This document shows, piece after piece, positions 1 to 5,468 of a stretch of 6,623 bases of DNA. Numbering within the stretch: position 1 is the stretch's first letter; each line of letters begins with the position of its first letter. Position numbers and translations under genes: made by a program. The notes beneath the pieces are model-generated. The model was not told where the DNA came from. It did not search any database and worked only from the letters and a program-made list of their open reading frames with translations. The stretch is from an uncultured Clostridia bacterium. Lineage in GTDB: Bacteria; Bacillota; Clostridia; Christensenellales; Borkfalkiaceae. The stretch is from NCBI GenBank assembly GCA_934254755.1, contig CAKQMM010000064.1, positions 1 through 6,623 of the forward strand. Direction: 5' to 3'.

Positions 1-191
1 CCGTTCTTCATTCCGCGCAAAACTATGTGATACTTGTTGTTTTGCTTTTCAAATCTTTCAAGCGTGCCGAACTTAATGGGTTTGACGATATCGACGGAGT
101 AATTTCCGCCTTCGTCGTTTAAAGTGTTGAAGTATAAGTCTACGAAAGTTCTTAAAAAGTTGCCTTCGCCGAATTGAACTATTTTAATCAT
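1..191 (-). CDS. uxaB: Tagaturonate reductase (altronate oxidoreductase), N-terminal part
   Basis: Only the first 63 codons are inside the window; the gene continues past the left edge. The protein opens MIKIVQFGEGNFLRTFVDLY, which closely matches the IIQFGEGNFLRAFVDW stretch near the N-terminus of E. coli UxaB; that is the glycine-rich nucleotide-binding start of the mannitol dehydrogenase/UxaB family. A later VDIVKPIKFG stretch fits the family's second beta strand, and VLRGM fits the family's IIRGL segment. Family role: cytoplasmic NADH-dependent reduction of D-tagaturonate to D-altronate in galacturonate catabolism. It starts about 20 residues later than E. coli UxaB, but the start is well supported by AAAAGGAGA seven bases upstream. 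It lies 3 bp after the serine hydrolase gene, so it is the fourth visible gene of the operon. The related fructuronate reductase (UxuB) is a less likely alternative, given the QFGEGNFLR motif. Confidence 0.85.
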   Translation of the reverse strand, partial: MIKIVQFGEGNFLRTFVDLYFNTLNDEGGNYSVDIVKPIKFGTLERFEKQNNKYHIVLRGMKN

Positions 192-194
192 AAT

Positions 195-1694
195 TTATCT
201 CCTTTTCGCCGCGAACAGTCCTTTATAATCGTAGAAGAAGTGTTCGGCGTTTTTAACCATTTTAACTATTGCCGCGTCTTTGGCGTTAAACTCTATCGTT
301 ATCCCTAAATGCCCGAAGCAAACGTCCGCGATATACACGCGGATAAGCAAAAACTTATCGGATATGAACGACGCGGAAGTGAGCGCGTCAAGTTCGCGCT
401 CTGCGGGGAAGCCTATCTTCATTCCGTAATACTTCGTTTCGGGGAAGGGCGCTTTAACGAACTTTTCCATTCCGAATTTAATCGTCTTTTTTACCCCGTC
501 TTTCGTGAAATTAAACTCGCCTTCGTCGCCGTTAAAGTTAAGAGTAAAGTCGGTTATATCAGCGGGGTTTTTGTCGCAAACGTACGTCGCCCCGTTTATT
601 TTTTCGATTATGGAACTCGTTTTTTTGCCGTAGCCGTTTACGAGTTCAAGGCGAGATAATTTGTCGTTTAGCAAACTATACGCGGCTTTATTCTCTTTTA
701 GCGGCGTATCGCTTAAATTATCGTAGAACAGATATTTAACGATATTTGCAATCTTATCGCCATAGCCGCCGACCGAGCACTGCATATCCGCGTTGCACAC
801 GAAAATAAAGTCTTTATCGGGGCACATAAAGCTGAGCTGCCCGCCCATGCCGAGCATCGCGAACCCGAAGCCCGACTGCCATATCTGATAGCCGTAGCCG
901 CGGCAATCGTCGCCGTACGCCCCGTCGATAACCGTTTCGACTAAATTCGCGGTGGCGTTTTCCATATAGTCGCGCGGCAAAAGTTGTTCGCCGTTATATT
1001 CGCCTTTGTGCATCATAAGTTCCGAAACTTTAAGATAGTCGCGCAAGGTTATTAAAACGCCGCTGCCGCCGTGGCTATATCCGTCGGGCGACTGAACGCA
1101 TTCGAGGTCGGTCGCTACCCCTATTTTTTCAAACACGGGGTTTAAGTAGTGAAGGAAAGTTTTGCCCGTAAGCTTTTCGACCAGCACGCCTAAAATATAA
1201 CTTGCCGACGTGTTGTAGTCAAAACTGCAACCGTTCGGTTTAGTCGATTTATATCTGCAAAAAAACGACTTTGCCCAGTCCTTTTCAAGCGGAAGATACT
1301 TAATATCGTCGCGCGAATAGTACGTAGTCGTGGGGAGCGACACGCGCATCGTCAAACAATCTTCTATGGTTATTTCTTTAACCAAATCGTCGATAGCGAC
1401 GGGTTTATATTCGGGGAAGTAGTCGATGATTTTATCGCTTAACTTAACGTAACCGTCGCCGATAAGTTTGCCGACCGCAAGCGCGACGAAAGATTTAGAG
1501 CACGAATAAATTCTGTGCCGAAAATCTTTATCGAAAGGCTTAAAATAACCTTCCGCCATAATTTTGCCGTGGCGGGCAAGCGCAAACGAGTGAAGGTTCA
1601 ACTTTTCGCCGTTCACTATATCCAAAAACTTTAAAATTTTCTCGCTCGAAAGCCCTTCCGATTCGGGGCTGACGAAAACCAAATCTTTAATCAT
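195..1694 (-). CDS. Beta-lactamase-fold serine hydrolase (class C / family VIII esterase-like)
   Basis: A 499-residue protein of the serine beta-lactamase/penicillin-binding superfamily. The opening PESEGLSSEKILKFLD and HSFALARHGKIMAEGYF are typical of the beta-lactamase-related hydrolase domain. Ser64-Cys-Ser-Lys67 is the S-x-x-K nucleophile motif; FDYNTSASYILG with Tyr160-Asn161 is the second (Y-x-N-like) motif; HGGSGVLITLRDYLK at 208-222 and GYGYQIW at 267-272 follow as in the family; GMGGQ at 282-286 sits where the third (KTG/HGG) motif is expected. Roughly residues 340-499 form an extra C-terminal domain of unknown role. No signal peptide is seen, so it should be cytoplasmic, which argues against antibiotic resistance or cell-wall work. 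Related enzymes hydrolyse esters or amides. Beside an alpha-galacturonidase and uxaB, the inferred substrate is an esterified sugar or oligosaccharide. It follows the esterase gene by 9 bp; its own ribosome site is weak, suggesting coupling. Fold is sure, substrate is not. Confidence 0.8.
   Translation of the reverse strand: MIKDLVFVSPESEGLSSEKILKFLDIVNGEKLNLHSFALARHGKIMAEGYFKPFDKDFRHRIYSCSKSFVALAVGKLIGDGYVKLSDKIIDYFPEYKPVAIDDLVKEITIEDCLTMRVSLPTTTYYSRDDIKYLPLEKDWAKSFFCRYKSTKPNGCSFDYNTSASYILGVLVEKLTGKTFLHYLNPVFEKIGVATDLECVQSPDGYSHGGSGVLITLRDYLKVSELMMHKGEYNGEQLLPRDYMENATANLVETVIDGAYGDDCRGYGYQIWQSGFGFAMLGMGGQLSFMCPDKDFIFVCNADMQCSVGGYGDKIANIVKYLFYDNLSDTPLKENKAAYSLLNDKLSRLELVNGYGKKTSSIIEKINGATYVCDKNPADITDFTLNFNGDEGEFNFTKDGVKKTIKFGMEKFVKAPFPETKYYGMKIGFPAERELDALTSASFISDKFLLIRVYIADVCFGHLGITIEFNAKDAAIVKMVKNAEHFFYDYKGLFAAKRR
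198..206 (-). promoter_or_regulatory. Ribosome binding site of uxaB inside the preceding gene
   Basis: The minus strand reads AAAAGGAGA here. Its GGAG core ends seven bases before the uxaB ATG and lies within the last codons of the upstream serine hydrolase gene, which fits tight co-translation of the two. Confidence 0.75.
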
Positions 1695-1703
1695 AATATT
1701 ATT

Positions 1704-2732
1704 TTACCACTTTTTAATTTCTTCGTCTATCGCGTTCCAGATAATATCTTCGCACCACCAATGTCCTTTCGGGGTGACGATAAGTTTTGCGCTATCTTCC
1801 GCGCCCGCGTCTTTATACACGGCTTTAACCGTTTCAAAGCCCTTTTTAGCTCCGTCGATTAAGAATATCGGGTCAACCTTGCCCGCAACGACGGTCAGTT
1901 TTCTCGGAGCGATAAGCGGTGACACGTCCTGCATATCAAAATAATTAAACGCGCCCGGGATAAAATTGCACGGACAGTGGAAGGTGTGCGTTATGGACTT
2001 ATCGAAAGTACAAAACGCGCACACGGTAACGCACAATCTGATGCGCTTATCGTAAGCCGCCGAATAATAAGAAGCCGTGCCGCCGCCCGACTCGCCGACT
2101 ATCGCGATTTTATTTAAGTCACATTCTTTAAAATGCTTTAACGCGTCGATCGCCTTAGATACGTCGTAACACCTTTCGCCGATTATAGTTCTGCCGAGCA
2201 AAAACGCGCTTAACGCGTTAAACGAACAAGCAACCCCTTCTCTTCTCCCTTCGGTGGTGGTAAGCCGCTCTCCCATAGCGCGCTGCTCTATCGCAAGCGC
2301 GATATATCCGTGCTTGACCGCTTGCAGCGCAAACGCGCCGCGCCCGTCGGCAAAGCCAACGTCTTTTTCAAACTTGATAACGCCTATAGAGTTGTGGAAC
2401 CCCGAACTATGTCCTTGCAAGGTAATCACGACGGGGTACTTTTTCTTGCCCGTGTCGGGGATAAGAAGATAGCAAGGAACGGTCGAGCCGATTTCAGAAT
2501 CGAAGGTAAAGCGCGTAAGCGTGTATCCGTCCTTTTTTTCGGTGAACTCTATATTAAAGTTTTCGGGGCAAGCGTTCTTTTTGATTTTATCTACGCCGAG
2601 GAGGGAGTTGAACTTTTTACGCAAACGGGCGCAGTACTCTTTCGAGTACGCGCCGCTTTCGTATCTGAACTTAGGTTTTTCGTTTGCAATGAGCAAATCG
2701 TGCGTTAAATCGCCGTTTATTTCCTTTATCAT
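1704..2732 (-). CDS. Alpha/beta-hydrolase, acetyl-xylan-esterase/dienelactone-hydrolase-like
   Basis: A 342-residue serine hydrolase. Residues about 60-95 form the leading beta strands (VPCYLLIP), followed by PVVITLQGHSSG (100-111) as oxyanion-hole region, then the nucleophile elbow Gly213-Glu-Ser215-Gly-Gly. Asp287 in GKVDPIF and His324 in KGHWWCED are the likely remaining triad members. The CPCNFIPG stretch (253-260) resembles the conserved segment of the Abhydrolase_7 type (acetyl xylan esterase-like). No signal peptide is present, so it should act inside the cell. By position between lplD and another hydrolase, it may remove acetyl or other ester groups from imported pectin fragments; that is inference. 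It is 29 bp from the end of the GH4 frame. No clear Shine-Dalgarno precedes the ATG; the gap is very AT-rich and holds TATAAT on the minus strand (2744-2749) without a matching -35. This ATG is the only in-frame one near the N-terminus. Confidence 0.8.
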   Translation of the reverse strand: MIKEINGDLTHDLLIANEKPKFRYESGAYSKEYCARLRKKFNSLLGVDKIKKNACPENFNIEFTEKKDGYTLTRFTFDSEIGSTVPCYLLIPDTGKKKYPVVITLQGHSSGFHNSIGVIKFEKDVGFADGRGAFALQAVKHGYIALAIEQRAMGERLTTTEGRREGVACSFNALSAFLLGRTIIGERCYDVSKAIDALKHFKECDLNKIAIVGESGGGTASYYSAAYDKRIRLCVTVCAFCTFDKSITHTFHCPCNFIPGAFNYFDMQDVSPLIAPRKLTVVAGKVDPIFLIDGAKKGFETVKAVYKDAGAEDSAKLIVTPKGHWWCEDIIWNAIDEEIKKW

Positions 2733-2761
2733 ATATTTATAAAATTATAAAATTCGACTAA

Positions 2762-2965
2762 TTATTTTTTGTACATTGTCAGATATTTTTCGGTGTTTTT
2801 AATCATTTCGTCCCAAAGTTTTTTGGCGTCGTCAAACCCGATGTAGGAAAGTTGCGGGTCGTTAAGGAATGCGTTGAACGCTCTCGTTAAATTCTTTTCC
2901 GCGCCCGCTTTAACGACTTCTTCCTGCTCGCCGACGATGCGGGTGATGAGCGCGTAAATAGGCAA
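2762..2965 (-). pseudogene. lplD: Displaced C-terminal segment of the GH4 alpha-galacturonidase
   Basis: Reading from about 2965 gives 67 residues (LPIYALITRIVGEQEEVVKA, then a stretch with AFNAFLNDPQLS and DDAKKLWDEMI). This matches the end of B. subtilis LplD, which has FQAFLNDPLVQI and DAEQLFNDML at the same distance from the C-terminus. It is therefore the missing end of the upstream reading frame, not a gene of its own; the TTG at its start has no ribosome binding site. It joins the main frame by a -1 shift after the ATT codon at 2965-2967. No slippery heptamer is visible there, and the zero frame runs on for 25 codons without a nearby stop, so programmed frameshifting is unlikely. A one-base deletion or a sequencing/assembly error is the better explanation. 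In GH4 enzymes this C-terminal helical part helps complete the subunit fold, so a real loss would probably damage the enzyme. Confidence 0.85.
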
Positions 2966-4155
2966 ATGTCGCCCGCAAAAACGGGGGTTACTTCGTCCGC
3001 ACGGAACACCGCGTTGGTTTCGACAACCGCGCCGAGCGGAAGGTTGGGAATTTGCCCTTTGTTGGGAATATTAACGTTGGTGGTGAGTTCTTGTAACCCT
3101 AAAAGCGCGCGGATCTGATTCACGCCGTCTTCGCCCGTGTTGTTGAGTTTGACGGGTTCTTTGCCGCTGATTAAATCGTCGCTTCTTTGGTATCTGTCCG
3201 CCAAATCTTTTTTACGCCATTTAACGGAAGTTAAACCGAATTTCCAGCGTTTTTCAACAGTTTCTCTGTCCTTTAAATACCATCTGCCGGGGCAGAATTC
3301 GGCAAGGTGACGGTCGCCCGCGGCGGCAATGTAGCCGTAACGTTTGAACAAGTCCATTTTAACCATTTCGGAAGTGGCGAACCCGTTGTTCATCCAGTTG
3401 TCGTCAACCTTTTCAAGGAAGCCCTCGTCAGCGTATTTATCGACGAATTCTTTGTAAACCTCAAACATATCGATATTTTTATATTTCGCTTCGGTTATCC
3501 AGGTGAAGTGGTTTACGCCGACGACGTTTACCTTCATATCCGCGCGTTTTTCCGCTTTAATGCCCTTAATTTTTTCAAGAGCTTTAACGAGGAACTTCTG
3601 CGTGCCGAAAACTTCGTGGCAGCAACCGAAAGCTTTAATTTCGGGGAACACCCTATATAGGGTTCTTACGCAAACGGTCATGGGGTTGGTGTAGTTGATA
3701 ACCCAAGCCTTCGGGCAGTAGTCTTTAATCGCAAGACCGATTTCTTCGTACATGGGCATAGTGCGCAGAGCCCTTACTATTCCGCCCGCGCCGACCGTAT
3801 CGCCTACGGACTGATAAATTCCGTATTTTTCGGGGGTGTGAACGTCGCTTTCCATTTCGTCGAAAGTGCCGGGAAGAATGGATATTATAACGAAGTCCGC
3901 GCCCGTCAAAGCGTCTTTAAGGCTGTCTTTCACGACGTAGTCCCAATGCGATTTAGCGCCTTCCGCGTTATTATATTTGTTGCCGATAATTTCGTTACGC
4001 TTAGCGGCGTCTTTATCTATATCGTAAAGGCGCACTTCGCCGCTTATATCGTCTGCAGAAACCAAATCGCTCATAAATCCCCACGCCCAGCCGCGCGAAC
4101 CGCCGCCGATATACGCAAGTTTAATTTCGCTTACTTTGTTGTTTTCGTATTTCAT
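2887..4155 (-). CDS. lplD: GH4 alpha-galacturonidase, LplD-like, frameshifted near its end
   Basis: NAD- and metal-dependent family 4 glycoside hydrolase. Seen in order: the Rossmann motif AYIGGGSRGW (14-23), SILPGTFDEMESDVHTPEKY (92-111), GIYQSVGDTVGAGGI (112-126), NYTNPM (154-159), Cys179-His-Glu-Val182, NHFTWI (215-220), AAAGDRHLAEF (277-287) and VVETNA (377-382). The CHEV motif is the known mark of the alpha-galacturonidase group of GH4, which includes B. subtilis LplD; the protein resembles LplD almost throughout. Expected role: release of galacturonic acid from alpha-linked oligosaccharides in the cytoplasm. The start has a good TAAGGAG six bases upstream. After Ile397 the frame is wrong: the last 25 residues (CLFTRSSPASS...) are unlike the family, while the true C-terminus continues in another frame from about 2965. 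The minus-strand T-run at 2964-2966 has probably lost one base. Restoring it gives about 464 residues against 446 in LplD. First gene of the operon. Confidence 0.9.
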   Translation of the reverse strand: MKYENNKVSEIKLAYIGGGSRGWAWGFMSDLVSADDISGEVRLYDIDKDAAKRNEIIGNKYNNAEGAKSHWDYVVKDSLKDALTGADFVIISILPGTFDEMESDVHTPEKYGIYQSVGDTVGAGGIVRALRTMPMYEEIGLAIKDYCPKAWVINYTNPMTVCVRTLYRVFPEIKAFGCCHEVFGTQKFLVKALEKIKGIKAEKRADMKVNVVGVNHFTWITEAKYKNIDMFEVYKEFVDKYADEGFLEKVDDNWMNNGFATSEMVKMDLFKRYGYIAAAGDRHLAEFCPGRWYLKDRETVEKRWKFGLTSVKWRKKDLADRYQRSDDLISGKEPVKLNNTGEDGVNQIRALLGLQELTTNVNIPNKGQIPNLPLGAVVETNAVFRADEVTPVFAGDICLFTRSSPASSASRKKSLKRARKRI

Positions 4156-4168
4156 AAAAATCTCCTTA

Positions 4169-4201
4169 GGCTATGCGCCTTAGTTTGGCACGCTTGTGCC
4201 G
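4169..4201 (-). promoter_or_regulatory. Structured 5' leader of the lplD operon
   Basis: Reading on the minus strand, GGCAC-AAGC-GTGCC (4187-4200) is a perfect 5-bp hairpin, and AGGC-GCATA-GCCT (4169-4181) is a small second one just before the TAAGGAG ribosome site. CTAAGG occurs twice, at 4178-4183 and 4164-4169, the second copy running into the ribosome site. On the plus strand the first hairpin is followed by GTTTTTTT and so looks like a weak terminator, but no plus-strand gene lies upstream. It may be a leader stabiliser, an operator, or a stop for antisense transcription. Confidence 0.35.
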
Positions 4202-4220
4202 TTTTTTTAATTCCGTATCT

Positions 4221-4226
4221 ATTTTA
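4221..4226 (-). promoter_or_regulatory. Candidate -10 box of the lplD operon promoter
   Basis: The minus strand reads TAAAAT here. At a 17- or 18-bp distance there is only ATGTTT/AATGTT, a poor -35, as expected for a promoter that needs an activator. Transcription would begin near 4214, giving a leader of about 60 bases. Other AT-rich -10 choices in the region cannot be excluded. Confidence 0.35.
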
Positions 4227-4252
4227 CCGCAATAAAAATTAAAAAACATTAC

Positions 4253-4301
4253 AAAATATTGACAAGTTCAAAATAAAAGGATAAAATATTGTAAAATATT
4301 G
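4253..4301. repeat. Three AAAATATTG direct repeats, likely AraC-type operator
   Basis: Exact AAAATATTG occurs at 4253-4261, 4283-4291 and 4293-4301. The steps are 30 and 10 bp, about three turns and one turn of the helix, so all copies face the same side. The first and third continue with AC. The copies overlap the -35, -10 and start region of the plus-strand promoter, and lie about 40-87 bp upstream of the likely lplD start. Direct, helically phased sites are what AraC-family proteins bind; the neighbouring regulator is the obvious candidate. The region is AT-rich, so chance cannot be wholly excluded. Confidence 0.5.
4259..4287 (+). promoter_or_regulatory. Promoter of the AraC-family regulator gene
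   Basis: TTGACA (4259-4264), a 17-bp spacer and TAAAAT (4282-4287) make a near-consensus sigma-A promoter. Transcription should begin near 4294, leaving a leader of about 45 bases with GGGGAG (4327-4332) seven bases before the ATG. Confidence 0.8.
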
Positions 4302-4339
4302 ACCATATTTGCGGTTTTTCAAAAAAGGGGAGTTTAAAA

Positions 4340-5152
4340 ATGACCAGCAACCAGTATTTTGACGAATTCGGTTTGTTTGCGGAGATAAGAAGCACCAACT
4401 TTACGATGCCTTCGATGCACGCGCACTTATCTTACGAACTCTATTTTTTGCTTGCGGGAAACCGCGAGTATTTTATAGGGGATAAGTTCATTAAAGTTTA
4501 CCCCGGCGACGTGGTGCTTATTCCGCCGAACACTTTGCACAGAACGGGCGGCGGCGGCTCGAACCGCGCGCTTTTAGGGTTTAAAAGCGATTGCTTATAC
4601 AAGTTTTTTGCACCCGAAGTCGCTAAAAAAATGCTTTCGGCGTTCAACAACTATCACGTTCACCCCGCCGATAAAGACGGCGATAAAATTATAGGCATAA
4701 TTAACGAACTGCGCGAAAATCAGGCGGAAGGCAGACAAAAAAACAGTTATTTACTGCTCGGCGAACTATTGTACATTTTGTGCGGGCTACCGCAGCTTAA
4801 AGACGACACTTTCGTGCCCGAAAACCACATCGACGCGATTATTAAATACGTTCAAGATAATTACAGGAAAATTCACGGGGTTGAAGACACGGCTGAAAAA
4901 TTCTTTTTGAACAAAAGTTATTTTTGCCGCTCGTTTAAGCGTGAAACGGGGATAAACTTCGTTGACTACTTAAACAAGGTCAAACTAAAAGCCGCCGCCG
5001 ATATGCTCACATTTTCCGATAAAAGCATACGCGAAATTGCCGAGCGCACGGGTTTTAACTCTGTTTCCTACTTTTGCAATTTGTTTAAAAAAGAGTACGG
5101 CGCAAGTCCGCTTACTTATAAAAAGACCTTCGTCCACCAAGAGCAAGTTTAA
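4340..5152 (+). CDS. AraC-family transcriptional regulator with cupin sensor domain
   Basis: A 270-residue DNA-binding regulator. Residues about 10-90 form an AraC-type cupin: MHAHLSYELYFLLAGNREYF and PGDVVLIPPNTLHRTGG carry the usual sugar-pocket pattern. The C-terminal domain (about 163-263) holds two helix-turn-helix units: VEDTAEKFFLNKSYFCRSFK (182-200), then SIREIAERTGFNSVSYFCNL (229-248) followed by FKKEYGASPLTYKK. IREIAERTGF-x9-FKKxxGxSPxxYK is the AraC/XylS signature. Length is typical. It is transcribed divergently from the lplD operon, from a near-consensus promoter, with GGGGAG before the start. Inferred job: sensing galacturonate, an oligosaccharide or a downstream product and activating the operon while limiting its own synthesis through the AAAATATTG repeats. 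The ligand is not visible from the sequence. Confidence 0.93.
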   Translation: MTSNQYFDEFGLFAEIRSTNFTMPSMHAHLSYELYFLLAGNREYFIGDKFIKVYPGDVVLIPPNTLHRTGGGGSNRALLGFKSDCLYKFFAPEVAKKMLSAFNNYHVHPADKDGDKIIGIINELRENQAEGRQKNSYLLLGELLYILCGLPQLKDDTFVPENHIDAIIKYVQDNYRKIHGVEDTAEKFFLNKSYFCRSFKRETGINFVDYLNKVKLKAAADMLTFSDKSIREIAERTGFNSVSYFCNLFKKEYGASPLTYKKTFVHQEQV

Positions 5153-5159
5153 CGCCCCG

Positions 5160-5174
5160 CCCTATAAATTAGGG
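5160..5174. repeat. Short inverted repeat before the rubredoxin promoter
   Basis: CCCTA-TAAAT-TAGGG is a perfect 5-bp inverted repeat that ends exactly where the -35 box TTGACA begins. No T-run follows, so it is a poor terminator for the regulator gene. It could be a regulator site, or chance. Confidence 0.25.
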
Positions 5175-5203
5175 TTGACAAACATAAAAAAGCGCGATAT
5201 AAT
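5175..5203 (+). promoter_or_regulatory. Consensus sigma-A promoter of the rubredoxin-like gene
   Basis: TTGACA (5175-5180) and TATAAT (5198-5203) are both perfect and separated by the ideal 17 bp. Transcription should start near 5210. This suggests strong expression, independent of the regulator gene upstream. Confidence 0.9.
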
Positions 5204-5242
5204 TTAAGCAATAAAATCAAGTCAAAGGAGGGCGATGTTTAT

Positions 5243-5359
5243 ATGAAAAAGTATAGATGTTTGCTTTGCGGCCACGTTTTTACGGTCGAAGACGGCGTTG
5301 AACCCGTCTGCCCGTTATGCGGCGCAACCGGCGACGTTCTCGAAGAAGTCGTCGACTGA
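5243..5359 (+). CDS. Minimal rubredoxin-like protein (38 residues)
   Basis: Begins MKKYRCLLCGHVFTVEDGVE and contains two Cys-x-x-Cys knuckles, Cys6/Cys9 and Cys23/Cys26 (CLLC and CPLC), each followed by Gly: the rubredoxin iron site. Typical rubredoxins have about 52-54 residues; here only 13 residues separate the knuckles, as in the short rubredoxin domain at the end of rubrerythrins. The C-terminus is acidic (DVLEEVVD). Such proteins carry one Fe bound by four Cys and pass electrons, in anaerobes often to peroxide- or oxygen-reducing enzymes; the partner is not visible here. AAAGGAGGG (5224-5232) precedes the ATG at a spacing of 11. A nearer ATG at 5235 gives only three codons before TGA. 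The gene has its own consensus promoter and terminator, so it is a single-gene, probably highly expressed unit. A zinc-ribbon role is the alternative. Confidence 0.88.
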   Translation: MKKYRCLLCGHVFTVEDGVEPVCPLCGATGDVLEEVVD

Positions 5360-5370
5360 TTTTTACACTC

Positions 5371-5395
5371 CCCCCGACCACCGTCGGGGGTTTTT
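5371..5395 (+). terminator. Intrinsic terminator after the rubredoxin-like gene
   Basis: CCCCCGAC (5371-5378), loop CACC, GTCGGGGG (5383-5390) and five Ts form a perfect 8-bp GC-rich hairpin with a U-tail, 11 bp after the stop codon. Confidence 0.95.
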
Positions 5396-5468
5396 ATAAA
5401 CACAAGCGTTTTGCCCGCTATTTAAGGGTGCGGTTCGCCCCGCCTTTGTTACGGCAAAAAGGTTAATT

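Noticed and set aside
309..659. Open frame opposite the serine hydrolase
   Set aside because: It is a shadow of the well-supported minus-strand gene, without a ribosome site or recognisable motifs. The same holds for the plus-strand frames within 2254-2742, 3307-3694 and 3838-4242, and the minus-strand frame at 5669-5851.
195..1694. Antibiotic-resistance beta-lactamase
   Set aside because: The fold and S-x-x-K motif are present, but there is no signal peptide, and the gene lies within a sugar-acid operon, so drug resistance is not supported.
2887..2965. Programmed -1 frameshift in lplD
   Set aside because: There is no X-XXY-YYZ slippery heptamer at the junction, no obvious downstream structure, and no early zero-frame stop. 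A one-base deletion or error explains it more simply.
4184..4201. Catabolite-repression (cre) site at the AAGCG core in the lplD leader; a similar word occurs near 5403
   Set aside because: Both contain AAGCG but lack the flanking TG...CA symmetry of cre sites.
4187..4208. Intrinsic terminator on the plus strand
   Set aside because: The stem is only 5-6 bp and no plus-strand gene lies upstream for it to end, so it was kept as a leader structure rather than listed as a terminator.
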